Shown one piece after another: positions 53,945 through 62,060 of a stretch of 64,000 nucleotides of DNA. Origin of the DNA: a bacterium. GTDB taxonomy: Bacteria; Planctomycetota; UBA1135; UBA2386. Location of the stretch: the NCBI GenBank assembly GCA_030432695.1, contig JAUILN010000013.1:186001-250000 (forward strand), in the 5' to 3' direction. The notes under the pieces are model-generated. The model was not told the origin of the DNA and did no database searches. It saw nothing but the letters and a program-made list of their open reading frames with translations. Position 1 is the first letter of the stretch. Every line of letters begins with the position of its first letter. The position numbers were made by a program, and so were the translations under genes.

Positions 53945-54550
53945 TCAGCGCAGCGGGATCTCGATCTCCGCCCGCTGCTCGCGGACGCTGCGGATCACCC
54001 GGCCGTCGGCGGCGAGCACGATCTTGTAGACGACTCCGCCGACGCGGTGCTTCACGTGGTAGGTCAACACGTCGCCGGCGCGGACCTCGTCGACGCTTTC
54101 GAAGCTGCCGATCTCGCCCGCGTGGGTCTGCACCATCGACGCCGCGTTGCCGAGCACGATGCCCGGCGTCGCCTCGCGGGTCAGCGGCTTCTCGGTCTCC
54201 AGCACCACGCCGTAGCGGTCGATCACGAACTCCTGCTCGAGGTCGGCAGCGCGGACTTTCACCTCCCACACCCGGCCGTGCGGTCCGATCTCCCGCTCCG
54301 CCGCGACGATCTCGCCGTCCTCGACTTGCGCGAGCGCCGCGTCGGCGACCTGCACGGGCAGCTGGTCGATCGGGATCTCGGCCTCCATCTCGACGACGGT
54401 GCCGGACCGGTCGAGTTCGATCTCGAGCGCGCCGTCGGGGGCCACCTCGTCGTAGAGTTCGACCAGGGGTGGCGTGCCGCCGAGCGAGGAGCAGGCGGCT
54501 ACGCTGAGGGCGAGCGCCAGGACGAGCAGGCTCCGGAACGGGTGGTTCAT
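53945..54550 (-). CDS. PepSY-like lipoprotein
   Basis: 201 residues with a signal peptide and lipobox (LALALSVAACSS, Cys20), so it is a lipoprotein. The mature part contains two PepSY-like beta/alpha units: GALEIELDRSGTVVEMEAEIPIDQLPVQVADAALAQVEDGEIVAAEREIG, then VWEVKVRAADLEQEFVIDRYGVVLETE. These resemble the PepSY-like fold, often linked to peptidase inhibition or periplasmic sensing. No partner is obvious. It is followed by the MBL-fold gene at 23 nt and is divergent from the binding-protein/two-component operon. Confidence 0.75.
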   Translation of the reverse strand: MNHPFRSLLVLALALSVAACSSLGGTPPLVELYDEVAPDGALEIELDRSGTVVEMEAEIPIDQLPVQVADAALAQVEDGEIVAAEREIGPHGRVWEVKVRAADLEQEFVIDRYGVVLETEKPLTREATPGIVLGNAASMVQTHAGEIGSFESVDEVRAGDVLTYHVKHRVGGVVYKIVLAADGRVIRSVREQRAEIEIPLR

Positions 54551-54658
54551 GGGTGGATCGGGGTTGTGGTCACCATCGCCGGGCGACCGTCACCTTTCTG
54601 CGACGGACGCCGCCAGGAATCCAGGGGCGAGGCCGTCGCGGTCGATTCCACCGCACTC

Positions 54659-54664
54659 TACTGT
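54659..54664 (+). promoter_or_regulatory. Possible -10 hexamer TACTGT
   Basis: Ends 10 nt before the ATG at 54675 that opens the binding-protein/kinase/regulator operon. The intervening bases contain no Shine-Dalgarno. Confidence 0.3.
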
Positions 54665-54674
54665 GGGTCGGCCG

Positions 54675-55745
54675 ATGGGCTTCCCGCGTTGTGTCCTGTG
54701 CCTCCTCATGTGCGTCGGGGCAGCACTCTCCGCAGTGCCGCTGCCGGGCCAGGACCTGCGCGGGCCGGTGACCCGCTGGCGGATCGGCGTGTTGTTCTGG
54801 CACGAGTCGCCGAACGACCGCGAGGCGCTGCGCGGGGTGCGCGCCGCGCTCGAAGCCTACGGCCGCGACTACGAATTGGTGGTCCGCCTGGCTCGCGAAG
54901 ACGCCTCCGCGGCGCGGGCGATCCTCGACTCGTTCCAGCGCGACCGCGTCGATCTGATCCTGGCGATGGGCACCCAGGCGGCGCTGCTGGCCGCCGAGCA
55001 CCCCGCGACGACCCCGGTGGTCTACACCGCGGTGACCAACCCGATCGAGTCCGGCGTGGTCGCCGACTGGAGCGGCTCGGGCGGCAAGCTGTGCGGCAAC
55101 AGCAACTGGATCGCGCCCGACAACCTGCTGCGGGTGTTCCGCCTCGCGGTGCCCGGCATGCGCAAGCTCGGCGTGATCCGTTCCGAGGCCTCGGGTGTGG
55201 TCAGCGCCGCCGAGGTCCGCGAGCTGCGCCGCGAGCTGGAAGACGCGACCGGTCGCGACGGCGCCGCGGTCGAGCTGGTCGAGGAGGTCGTGACCGACGC
55301 CGACTCGATCCGCGCCGCGACCCGACGGCTCTGCGAGTCGGGCATCGATGCGCTGTGGATCCCGATCGACTTCACCGTCTACCGCGATCTCGCCGCGGTC
55401 CGCGAGGTCACCGACCCGGCCCACGTGCCGCTGGTCTCCTCCAGCCTGCGGGTGGTCCGGCAGGGTGCGGTGGCCGGCGTGCTGGTCGACTACGAGATGC
55501 TCGGCGAGCGGGCGGTGGTGCTGGCGCTGCAGGTGTTGGAACAGGGCGTCGATCCAGGCTCGCTGCCGGTCGGTCGGATGCGCGGCTACCAGGTGGTCGT
55601 GAATCCGGACGCGGCGCGTCGTGCCGGCTATGAGCTGCCGCTGCGGCTCCTCGTGGTCGCCGACGTGATCCTCGAACGAGGCTCCGAGGCGCCGCTCCTC
55701 GGTGACGGTCCGAATCCGGAAGGGCGGTCCGATGGTGGTCGCTGA
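54675..55745 (+). CDS. Periplasmic ABC_sub_bind (PF04392) substrate-binding protein
   Basis: 356 residues with a signal peptide (CVLCLLMCVGAALSAVPLPGQ). The two-lobed fold is recognised by RIGVLFWHESPNDREALRGVRAALEAYG, the typical LILAMGTQAALLAAEHPATTPVVYTAVTNPIESGVV, and GVLVDYEMLGERAVVLALQVLEQGVDPGSLPV. Members bind amino acids, sugars or other small ligands, and many act with ABC transporters. Here no transporter gene is present. Instead the gene overlaps a histidine kinase gene by 14 nt, so it probably works as a ligand sensor for that kinase. The last 20 residues are a polar tail. Confidence 0.9.
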   Translation: MGFPRCVLCLLMCVGAALSAVPLPGQDLRGPVTRWRIGVLFWHESPNDREALRGVRAALEAYGRDYELVVRLAREDASAARAILDSFQRDRVDLILAMGTQAALLAAEHPATTPVVYTAVTNPIESGVVADWSGSGGKLCGNSNWIAPDNLLRVFRLAVPGMRKLGVIRSEASGVVSAAEVRELRRELEDATGRDGAAVELVEEVVTDADSIRAATRRLCESGIDALWIPIDFTVYRDLAAVREVTDPAHVPLVSSSLRVVRQGAVAGVLVDYEMLGERAVVLALQVLEQGVDPGSLPVGRMRGYQVVVNPDAARRAGYELPLRLLVVADVILERGSEAPLLGDGPNPEGRSDGGR

Positions 55746-57327
55746 GCACGCGCCGTCCGAGCCGCGGACCCGGTTCCCGCTCGCGCTGAAGCTCGGTCTC
55801 GCGCTCACCGCGGTCGCGGTCGCCACCGGCGTGTTGCTGCTGGTCTGGATCGGGCCCTACGTGTCGGAGACCTTCGCGCAGCGCTCGGCGGTGCTGATCG
55901 AACGCAGCTCCGAGGCGATGCGCGCGCAGGCCACCGACGCCGCCGACGAGACCGGGGCGGTGCTGTCCGAGCTCATCACCCACACCACCGACGCGCGGAG
56001 CCGGATGCTGGCCGACCTGCCGCTGGCGCTGTACGCCGGCGACGTCGAGGCGCTGCGCCGCGCGGTGCGCGAGCGCGACGAGGCGCGTGGCGAGCGGCTG
56101 CAGGCCAACGCGGGCCTGCTCCGCGAGGAGATGGGCCGCCGCAGCGACCGCCGCATCGAGCGCGAGGTCGGCGAGCTGATCGCCGAGCAGCGCGAGCTGG
56201 CCAGCGCCTTCGCCGCCGACCTGCGCAACGCCTACCTCGGCCTGGCCACGCTGGTGCTCCTGGCGCTGGTGTTGCTGCTCGGCCTCGGACTCCACTCCCT
56301 GGTGGTCCGCCCGCTGCGGCGCCTGCAGGAAGGCACGCGGGCGGTGGCCCGCGGCGATCTGGAGGTGCGCGTCGAGGACCGCATCGCCGGCTCGCGCGAC
56401 GAGGTCGGCGCGCTCGCCACCGACTTCGCGGCGATGGTCGCCGAGCTGCGGCAGGCGCGCGAACAGCTCCGTCGCCAGAACGAGGAACTCGCCGGCTTCA
56501 ACGAGAGCCTGGAGCGCGAGGTGCGGCGCAAGACCGAGCACCTGGAGGCGGCGCAGGAGCAGTTGGTCCAGGCCGCGCGGCTCGCGTCGGTCGGCACGCT
56601 GGCCGGCGGCATCGCCCACGAGTTCGGCAACCTCATCGCCGGCATCCGCGGCTGCGCGGTCGAAGCGCTACGCGACACCACCGATCCCGAGCAGCGCGAG
56701 CCGCTCGAGGTGATCCAACGCGCCGCCGATAGGGCCGGGGTGATGACCGAAGACCTGCTGCGGTTCGCGCGGCAGAAAGTCGTGCCTCGCGGCACCGTCG
56801 ACGTCGCCGAGGTCGCGGCGGAGGCGCTCGGTCTGCTGGAACCGCACGCCCGCCGACTCGGCGTCGAGGTGGTCCGCGAGACCGAGGGCGACTGCGAGGT
56901 CGATGGCGACCCGGCGGCGCTGCACCAGGTGTTCGTGAACCTCGGCACCAACGCGCTGCAGGCGATGCCGCGTGGCGGGCGGCTGTCGATCGCGGTGCGC
57001 CGCGTCGGCAGCGAAGTGGTCGCGACTGTGGCCGACACCGGCGCCGGCATCGCGGCCGAGCACCTGGAGCGGATCTTCGACCCGTTCTTCACCACCAAGG
57101 ACCGCGAGGTCGAGGCCTTCGCCCGCGGCACCGGGCTCGGACTGTCGGTGACCTACGGCGCGGTCGAGGCCCACGGCGGTCGGATCGAGGTGGCGTCCGA
57201 GGTCGGCGAGGGCACGGTGTTCACCGTGGTCCTCCCGGCACGCTCTTCGCAAGCCGGCGCGCCCGCGCAGGGCGGACCCGTGCCAGACGGAACGGCAGCC
57301 GGCGGAATCGAGAACGCTGATGAGTGA
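55732..57327 (+). CDS. Membrane histidine kinase of the NtrB/DctB type
   Basis: 531 residues. Membrane helices at about 18-38 and 168-188 flank a helical periplasmic sensor of about 125 residues. Then follow a HAMP domain (RPLRRLQEGTRAVARGDLEVRVEDRI), a coiled coil (200-285), the phospho-acceptor helix GGIAHEFGNLIAGI with His296, and a HATPase_c domain with N box VNLGTNALQAM, DTGAGI and GTGLGLSVTYG. The ATG at 55732 overlaps the binding-protein gene by 14 nt, and its stop overlaps the regulator start. The kinase should phosphorylate the adjacent sigma54 regulator in response to ligand-loaded binding protein. Confidence 0.95.
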   Translation: MVVAEHAPSEPRTRFPLALKLGLALTAVAVATGVLLLVWIGPYVSETFAQRSAVLIERSSEAMRAQATDAADETGAVLSELITHTTDARSRMLADLPLALYAGDVEALRRAVRERDEARGERLQANAGLLREEMGRRSDRRIEREVGELIAEQRELASAFAADLRNAYLGLATLVLLALVLLLGLGLHSLVVRPLRRLQEGTRAVARGDLEVRVEDRIAGSRDEVGALATDFAAMVAELRQAREQLRRQNEELAGFNESLEREVRRKTEHLEAAQEQLVQAARLASVGTLAGGIAHEFGNLIAGIRGCAVEALRDTTDPEQREPLEVIQRAADRAGVMTEDLLRFARQKVVPRGTVDVAEVAAEALGLLEPHARRLGVEVVRETEGDCEVDGDPAALHQVFVNLGTNALQAMPRGGRLSIAVRRVGSEVVATVADTGAGIAAEHLERIFDPFFTTKDREVEAFARGTGLGLSVTYGAVEAHGGRIEVASEVGEGTVFTVVLPARSSQAGAPAQGGPVPDGTAAGGIENADE

Positions 57328-58684
57328 CAACCCCAAACGGATCCTGGTCGTCGACGACGAGGAGAGCATGCGCTTCTTCGTGCGCCGCGGCCTCGCGCGC
57401 TGCGGCTACGACGTGGTCGCGGTCGAGTCCGGTGAGCGCGGCCTCGAAGCCTGGCGGGAGGCCTCGGGCTTCGACGCGGTGGTGCTCGACCTGCGGATGC
57501 CGGGGATGGACGGCCATCAGCTGCTCAGCGGGATCCGCGAACTCGATCCCGATGCTCGCGCGGTGGTGATGACCGCCTACGGCACCGTCGAGAACGCGGT
57601 CGAGGCGATGCGTCGCGGGGCCCGCGACTTCGTCACCAAGCCGTTCGAGATCGAGGAGCTGCAGCTCGCGCTCGAGCGGGTGCTGGAGGGCGCGGACGAG
57701 GCGGCGGTGGCGGCGGAGGGCGCGCTGGCGCAACTCCGCGGCCAGAGCCGGCCGATGCAGGAGCTGCGCGAGACGATCCTGCGGCTGGCGGAGAGCGACA
57801 CCACGGTGTTCGTGCTCGGCGAGTCGGGGACCGGCAAGGAGCTGGTCGCCCGCGCGCTGCACGAGGCCTCGGCGCGGCGCGGCGGTCCGTTCACCGCACT
57901 GCACTGCGCGTCGCTGCCCGACACGCTGCTCGAGAGCGAGCTGTTCGGCCACGAGGCCGGCGCGTTCACCGGCGCGGTCTCGGCCCGCGCCGGCAAGCTG
58001 GCGCGCGCCAACGGCGGCACGGTGTTCCTCGACGAGGTGACCGAGATGGGCCTGACCGCGCAGAACCGCCTCGAGCGCTTCCTCGCCACCCGCGAGATCG
58101 TGCCGCTCGGCGGCTACGAGCCGCTGGTCGTCGATGCGCGGGTGGTCGCCGCCGCCAACAAGGACCCCGAGGAGGCGGTCGCGGCCGGGACCTTCCGGAA
58201 GGAGCTGTTCTATCGCCTCAACGTGGTGCCGCTCCGCGTGCCGCCGCTGCGCCAGCGCCACGAGGACGTGCCCGAACTGGTCGCGCACTTCGTGACCCGC
58301 GCCGCCGCCCGTCTCGGTGCCAAGACCCACAGCGCCAGCCCGGCGATCTGCGCGGCGCTCGGCGCGCAGCCGTGGCCCGGCAACGTCCGCGAACTGCAGA
58401 ACGCGATCGAGCGGATGGTGGTCCTGCACCGCGACGTGGACGTGCTCGACGTCGCGCATCTGCCCGACGACTTCGCCGGCCGGGCGCTCGGTGCGGAGTC
58501 CGCCGACGGCAAGCCGCGCGCCTACAGCAATGCGCTGCACGACTTCGAGCGGAGGTATCTCGAGGACCTGTTCCGCCGCACGGGGGGCAACGTCAGCGAG
58601 GCGGCGCGGTTGGCGGGGCTGTCGCGCGGTCACATGCACCGCAAGGTGAAGCAGCTCGGGCTGGATCCGGCCGAGTTCCGGTGA
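57320..58684 (+). CDS. Sigma54-dependent NtrC-family response regulator (binding-protein operon)
   Basis: 454 residues. The receiver has VVDDEE and phospho-acceptor Asp57 in AVVLDLRMPG. The AAA+ domain has Walker A GESGTGKE, the GAFTGA loop in HEAGAFTGAVSARAGK and Walker B VFLDEVTEM, and it ends WPGNVRELQNAIERM. The Fis-type HTH is GNVSEAARLAGLSRGHMHRKVKQLGL. Relative to most NtrC proteins the segment after Walker B is altered (TAQNRLERFLATREIVPLGG rather than QVKLLRVLEER). It overlaps the kinase gene by 8 nt. It has the same length as the regulator at 289. Confidence 0.95.
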   Translation: MSDNPKRILVVDDEESMRFFVRRGLARCGYDVVAVESGERGLEAWREASGFDAVVLDLRMPGMDGHQLLSGIRELDPDARAVVMTAYGTVENAVEAMRRGARDFVTKPFEIEELQLALERVLEGADEAAVAAEGALAQLRGQSRPMQELRETILRLAESDTTVFVLGESGTGKELVARALHEASARRGGPFTALHCASLPDTLLESELFGHEAGAFTGAVSARAGKLARANGGTVFLDEVTEMGLTAQNRLERFLATREIVPLGGYEPLVVDARVVAAANKDPEEAVAAGTFRKELFYRLNVVPLRVPPLRQRHEDVPELVAHFVTRAAARLGAKTHSASPAICAALGAQPWPGNVRELQNAIERMVVLHRDVDVLDVAHLPDDFAGRALGAESADGKPRAYSNALHDFERRYLEDLFRRTGGNVSEAARLAGLSRGHMHRKVKQLGLDPAEFR

Positions 58685-58703
58685 GGGCTCGCGGCAGCGA
58701 CGA

Positions 58704-60668
58704 TCAGTCGGTGCCGGTACTGAACAGGACCTCGGCGCGGTCGGAGCCGAACTCCCAGCGCTCGAGCCGGCGCATACCGCGGATCACCAGCACGTGGTCG
58801 TCGTCGGGGATGGCCGCGAGTTCGACGTCTTCGCCGCCGGTGTCGACGTGGGTGACGGTCAGCACGTCGCCGTCGCGGCGGGCGAAGGCATCGCCGCGGT
58901 CGGCGAGGCGGAGTGGCCAGATCTCGCGGCCGTCGGGGGTGGTGAGGGACTGTTCGTCGCGCCGACGTGGGATGTCCTGGTCGGCGAGTCGCAGGTCGGG
59001 GACGAGCGGGAGCAGCTCACGCCGATCGGTCTCCGGCTCGAACAGCCGGGCTCGACCCGAGGAGTCGCGCAGCAAGAGGCGTCCGTCGCCCGCCATGCCG
59101 AGCGGGCGCTCTCGACCGTCGAGCGTGAGCGCGGTGCGGACTCCCGTCTCGGGATCCACGCGCTCGACTCTGCAGACCTGACCGTCCCCGTTGCCGGTCG
59201 GTCCCCAGGTCACGAGGAGCCAGTCGCCGGCGCGGACGTAGCGGAACAGGAGGGCGTCCTCGGGTGAGAGGAAGGTGCGCCGGCTCAGGTCCAGGATCTG
59301 CACGTCGCGGACGTCGGTGCCGTGCGCGCTCGGCAGGGGAGCGAAGCGGATGCCGAAGCCGGTGAGCTGCACCGGTCGGTAACCCTCGGGCCAGGCGATG
59401 TCCTCGCGGCGGCCGTCCGGCGTCGACAGGACGACCTGCCCGGGTTCGAGCCAGGCTCGGGAGCCGTCCGGCAGGCGCAGCAGCGGGCGTTCGGGCGCCG
59501 ACGCGACCAGGTCGGCCATGACCTCGGCGAGCCGTGGATTGGCGGGATCGATCGGCAGCACGCGGTCGTGGCACAGGTCGAGCGCGTGGAACTCCAGATC
59601 ATCCCGGCCGCGCGGGCCGGAGCCCTGCGTCCAGGTGGCCCAGGCCTGCGGCCGGTAGCGGCCGTGGATCGGTCCGAACAGGTCGAGATGTCCGCTGGCG
59701 TTCACACTGCTCCACGCAGAGCCGAGTTGGGACCACTCGCCGGTTCCCAGATCGATACGCGCCACGTAGCTCGGTCCGTGGTTCTCCCAGTGCCGCTGCA
59801 ACCTGAGCAGCATCGTCCGTCCATCTGCCGCGAGCACGCCCGGCCGTAGGCTCACACGCTCCTCGCGCGGGTCGACGTGATGCCAGCGGTGGACGCGTTC
59901 CGCCGACCAGGCGAGCGCCGGCACCGCGAACAGCAGCGCCGTCGACAGTCCGAGCTTCAGCGTGCGGCCCGACCGCCCGAAGCGCAGCCCCGGCACGTAG
60001 CTCCGCCAGGCCGAGAGCATCCCGGTCGACGCTGCGAGGCCGAGACCGACCGGCAGCAGGTGCTCGCCGAGCGGCACCGGGTAGCGCTCGACCAGCAGCA
60101 GGTGGGGGACCACCAGGAGCGCCAGCAGCGCGAGCGTCATCGGCAGCACGCTGCTGCTGCGCTTCAGCCAGCATGACGTGGCGAGGGTCCAGGGCACCAG
60201 CAACACCAGGCTCCAGACGACGAGCGAAGTCGGCAGATCGTCGAGTCCGGTCGAGCTGCGCCAGGCCGCCTCTGGAACCATCGCGACGGGTGGGAACACG
60301 TCGTCGGGTCGGGTGCCGGCGAGGCCGTCGCAGAGCAGCCCCGCGAGCAGGCCGAAGAGCGCGAAGGTCCCGAGCCCGCCGACCAGCACGATCGACTTGG
60401 CGACGAACGACGCGCGGAGCGCGCCCGGCGTGCGCACCAGGAAGTCGAGCTGTCCGCGGCGTCCTTCGCCCGGCACTAGATCGCTGCCGAGCAGCACCAG
60501 GCCGAGGACCAGCGCGCCGAGCACGAACCACTCGACGATGTCGGTGGGCACCAGGTTGCCCGGCGCGAGGAGCCCGAAGCCGAGAGCCAGGACGGGCAGC
60601 GCCAGCAGCGCGATGCCGAGGGTCCGGGATTGCTCCCGGACTTCCTTGAGGAGGTGAACTCTCAGCAT
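58704..60668 (-). CDS. ABC permease with a large extracytoplasmic propeller-like domain
   Basis: 654 residues. The N-terminal part has about eight membrane helices (for example ALLALPVLALGFGLL, FVLGALVLGLVLLG, SIVLVGGLGTFALFGLLAGLL, SLVVWSLVLLVPWTLA), with the last near 258-280. About 370 hydrophilic residues follow, with repeated strands such as SYVARIDLGTGEWSQLG, RTFLSPEDALLFRYVRAGDWLLVTWG and VDPETGVRTALTLDGRERPLGMAGDGRLLLRD, which suggest a beta-propeller outside the membrane. The gene overlaps the ATPase gene by 7 nt. It resembles ABC-2-type permeases of YtrC/D systems but with an added sensor or binding domain. Confidence 0.75.
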   Translation of the reverse strand: MLRVHLLKEVREQSRTLGIALLALPVLALGFGLLAPGNLVPTDIVEWFVLGALVLGLVLLGSDLVPGEGRRGQLDFLVRTPGALRASFVAKSIVLVGGLGTFALFGLLAGLLCDGLAGTRPDDVFPPVAMVPEAAWRSSTGLDDLPTSLVVWSLVLLVPWTLATSCWLKRSSSVLPMTLALLALLVVPHLLLVERYPVPLGEHLLPVGLGLAASTGMLSAWRSYVPGLRFGRSGRTLKLGLSTALLFAVPALAWSAERVHRWHHVDPREERVSLRPGVLAADGRTMLLRLQRHWENHGPSYVARIDLGTGEWSQLGSAWSSVNASGHLDLFGPIHGRYRPQAWATWTQGSGPRGRDDLEFHALDLCHDRVLPIDPANPRLAEVMADLVASAPERPLLRLPDGSRAWLEPGQVVLSTPDGRREDIAWPEGYRPVQLTGFGIRFAPLPSAHGTDVRDVQILDLSRRTFLSPEDALLFRYVRAGDWLLVTWGPTGNGDGQVCRVERVDPETGVRTALTLDGRERPLGMAGDGRLLLRDSSGRARLFEPETDRRELLPLVPDLRLADQDIPRRRDEQSLTTPDGREIWPLRLADRGDAFARRDGDVLTVTHVDTGGEDVELAAIPDDDHVLVIRGMRRLERWEFGSDRAEVLFSTGTD

Positions 60669-61438
60669 GGGACGGTCTCCAGGTGCGGGGTTTCGGCGTG
60701 GCTCGGGCTCGTGCGGGTCGCGCGGACCAGTGCTGCGTGCAGGCCGCGGGGTAGATCCCCCGGCGCGTCGGTGCCGAGCAGGTCCTCGACGCTGGCGTGG
60801 GCGCACAGCGCGCCCTCGGCGAGGATCGCCACGTCGTCGGCGATGCGTGCCGCCAGCTCGAGCTCGTGGGTCGCGCAGAGGATGGTCCGCTCGTCGCCGC
60901 GCCACGCGTCGAGCACGCAGCGCAACACCTCTTCGCGGACCAGCGGGTCCAGGCCGCCGAACGGTTCGTCGAGCAGGAGCAGCTCCGGGTCGTGGCCCAG
61001 CGCGAGTACCAGCATCGCCCCCATCGCCTGGCCCTTCGACAGCGTCCGGAAGCGTTGCCGGCGCGGGACCTCGAGTCGGTCGATCAGCTCGTCGACGCGC
61101 GTCGCGTCCCAGCGCCGGTAATGCGCGGCGGCGAAGCGGCACAGTTCGTCCACCGTGAGTGCGCCCGGCGCGTCGGGTCGGTCGGGCACGTAGCCGATCC
61201 GTTGGCGCAGGGTCTCGGCATCGCGGCACGAGTCGAGGCCGAGCACCCGCAGCGATCCGGTCTGCGGCTGCAGCAGGCCGACCGCGAGGCGCAGCAGCGT
61301 CGACTTGCCCGCACCGTTGGCGCCGAGCAGTGCGGTCACTCTTCCGGGGGCCAGCTCGAGGTCCACGCCGCGCAGCGCGACGTGCTTGCCGAAGCGTCGA
61401 CCGAGGTCGACGGCGTGCAGGACGGTTCGGTCGGTCAT
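60662..61438 (-). CDS. ABC transporter ATP-binding protein (YtrB-like)
   Basis: 258 residues. Walker A is GANGAGKS at 39-46, the signature is TLSKGQAMG (ABC motif with K and M in place of the usual LSGGQ), Walker B is LLLLDEPFGGLD and the switch His is in CATHELELA. These elements fit the CcmA/YtrB branch that serves ABC-2 permeases. It is coupled to the GntR-type regulator upstream (4-nt overlap) and to the permease downstream (7-nt overlap). The exported or handled substrate is unknown; YtrA-type operons often respond to cell-envelope stress. Confidence 0.95.
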   Translation of the reverse strand: MTDRTVLHAVDLGRRFGKHVALRGVDLELAPGRVTALLGANGAGKSTLLRLAVGLLQPQTGSLRVLGLDSCRDAETLRQRIGYVPDRPDAPGALTVDELCRFAAAHYRRWDATRVDELIDRLEVPRRQRFRTLSKGQAMGAMLVLALGHDPELLLLDEPFGGLDPLVREEVLRCVLDAWRGDERTILCATHELELAARIADDVAILAEGALCAHASVEDLLGTDAPGDLPRGLHAALVRATRTSPSHAETPHLETVPC

Positions 61439-61863
61439 CGGTGGTTCGCTCCCTGTGGTGTCTCGCAGTGGGTGTCGGTGGATCGCGATGCTTGGTTGGA
61501 TGACTCGACGAGCGCGAGTCGCAGCGCCTCGGCGTCGTGACCGGCCCGCAGCGCGGCGGCCGTGGTGCGGACGAAGTCCTGCAGCGTGCTCGCGCGTCGC
61601 AGCGACCGCGCGTGGTCGGGACCTTCGGCGGTCACGTAGACCCCCGAGCCGTTGCGCCCTGCCACCACGCCCTGCCGCTCCAGCTCGGCGTAGGCCTTGG
61701 CGACGGTGTTGGGATTGACCAGCACGTCGACTGCCAGGCTTCGCACGCTCGGCAGCTTGTCGCCGGCCGCGAACCTGCCGGTGCTCAGCGCATCGAGCAG
61801 GTGCTCGACGATCTGCACCGACGGCGGGGTGTGCGCGGCCGGGTCGACGCGGAAGTCGTCCAT
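61435..61863 (-). CDS. GntR-family (YtrA subfamily) transcriptional regulator
   Basis: 142 residues. The N-terminal winged helix spans about 10-78: SVQIVEHLLDALSTGRFAAGDKLPSVRSLAVDVLVNPNTVAKAYAELERQGVVAGRNGSGVYV. The C-terminal part is the short dimerisation helix pair of the YtrA subfamily. It begins the operon with the ATPase and permease and is likely to repress it until a cell-wall-active signal appears. An operator-like site GTACTA-6-TAGAAC lies 4 nt before its ATG. Confidence 0.94.
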   Translation of the reverse strand: MDDFRVDPAAHTPPSVQIVEHLLDALSTGRFAAGDKLPSVRSLAVDVLVNPNTVAKAYAELERQGVVAGRNGSGVYVTAEGPDHARSLRRASTLQDFVRTTAAALRAGHDAEALRLALVESSNQASRSTDTHCETPQGANHR

Positions 61864-61867
61864 GACC

Positions 61868-61885
61868 GTTCTATCGGGTTAGTAC
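61868..61885 (-). promoter_or_regulatory. Operator-like palindrome before the GntR/ABC operon
   Basis: On the minus strand GTACTA, six bases, TAGAAC: 5 of 6 positions of the arms are palindromic. It sits 4 nt before the ATG of the YtrA-type regulator, where a bound dimer would block transcription or initiation. The last half also resembles a -10 element. Confidence 0.4.
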
Positions 61886-61940
61886 GGCAGGACGCTTGAG
61901 CCGGAGCTGCAGGGCGCCCCGCGGCAACCGCGGTCCGGGA

Positions 61941-61964
61941 TACACTCGTCCGGTACAGCCGGAC
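61941..61964 (+). promoter_or_regulatory. Possible -10 TACACT followed by inverted repeat
   Basis: TACACT (61941-61946) is followed directly by GTCCGG-TACAG-CCGGAC (61948-61964), a perfect 6+6 palindrome that could be an operator or a 5' hairpin. The kelch gene starts 97 nt downstream. Confidence 0.3.
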
Positions 61965-62060
61965 ATTCCGCGACGCCGGATCCCGGTCGATCGGTCGGTC
62001 GGGATGCCCGACCCGGGGCGCACGGCCTCGGGCGATGATCGCGCGCGGAGGATCTTCACC

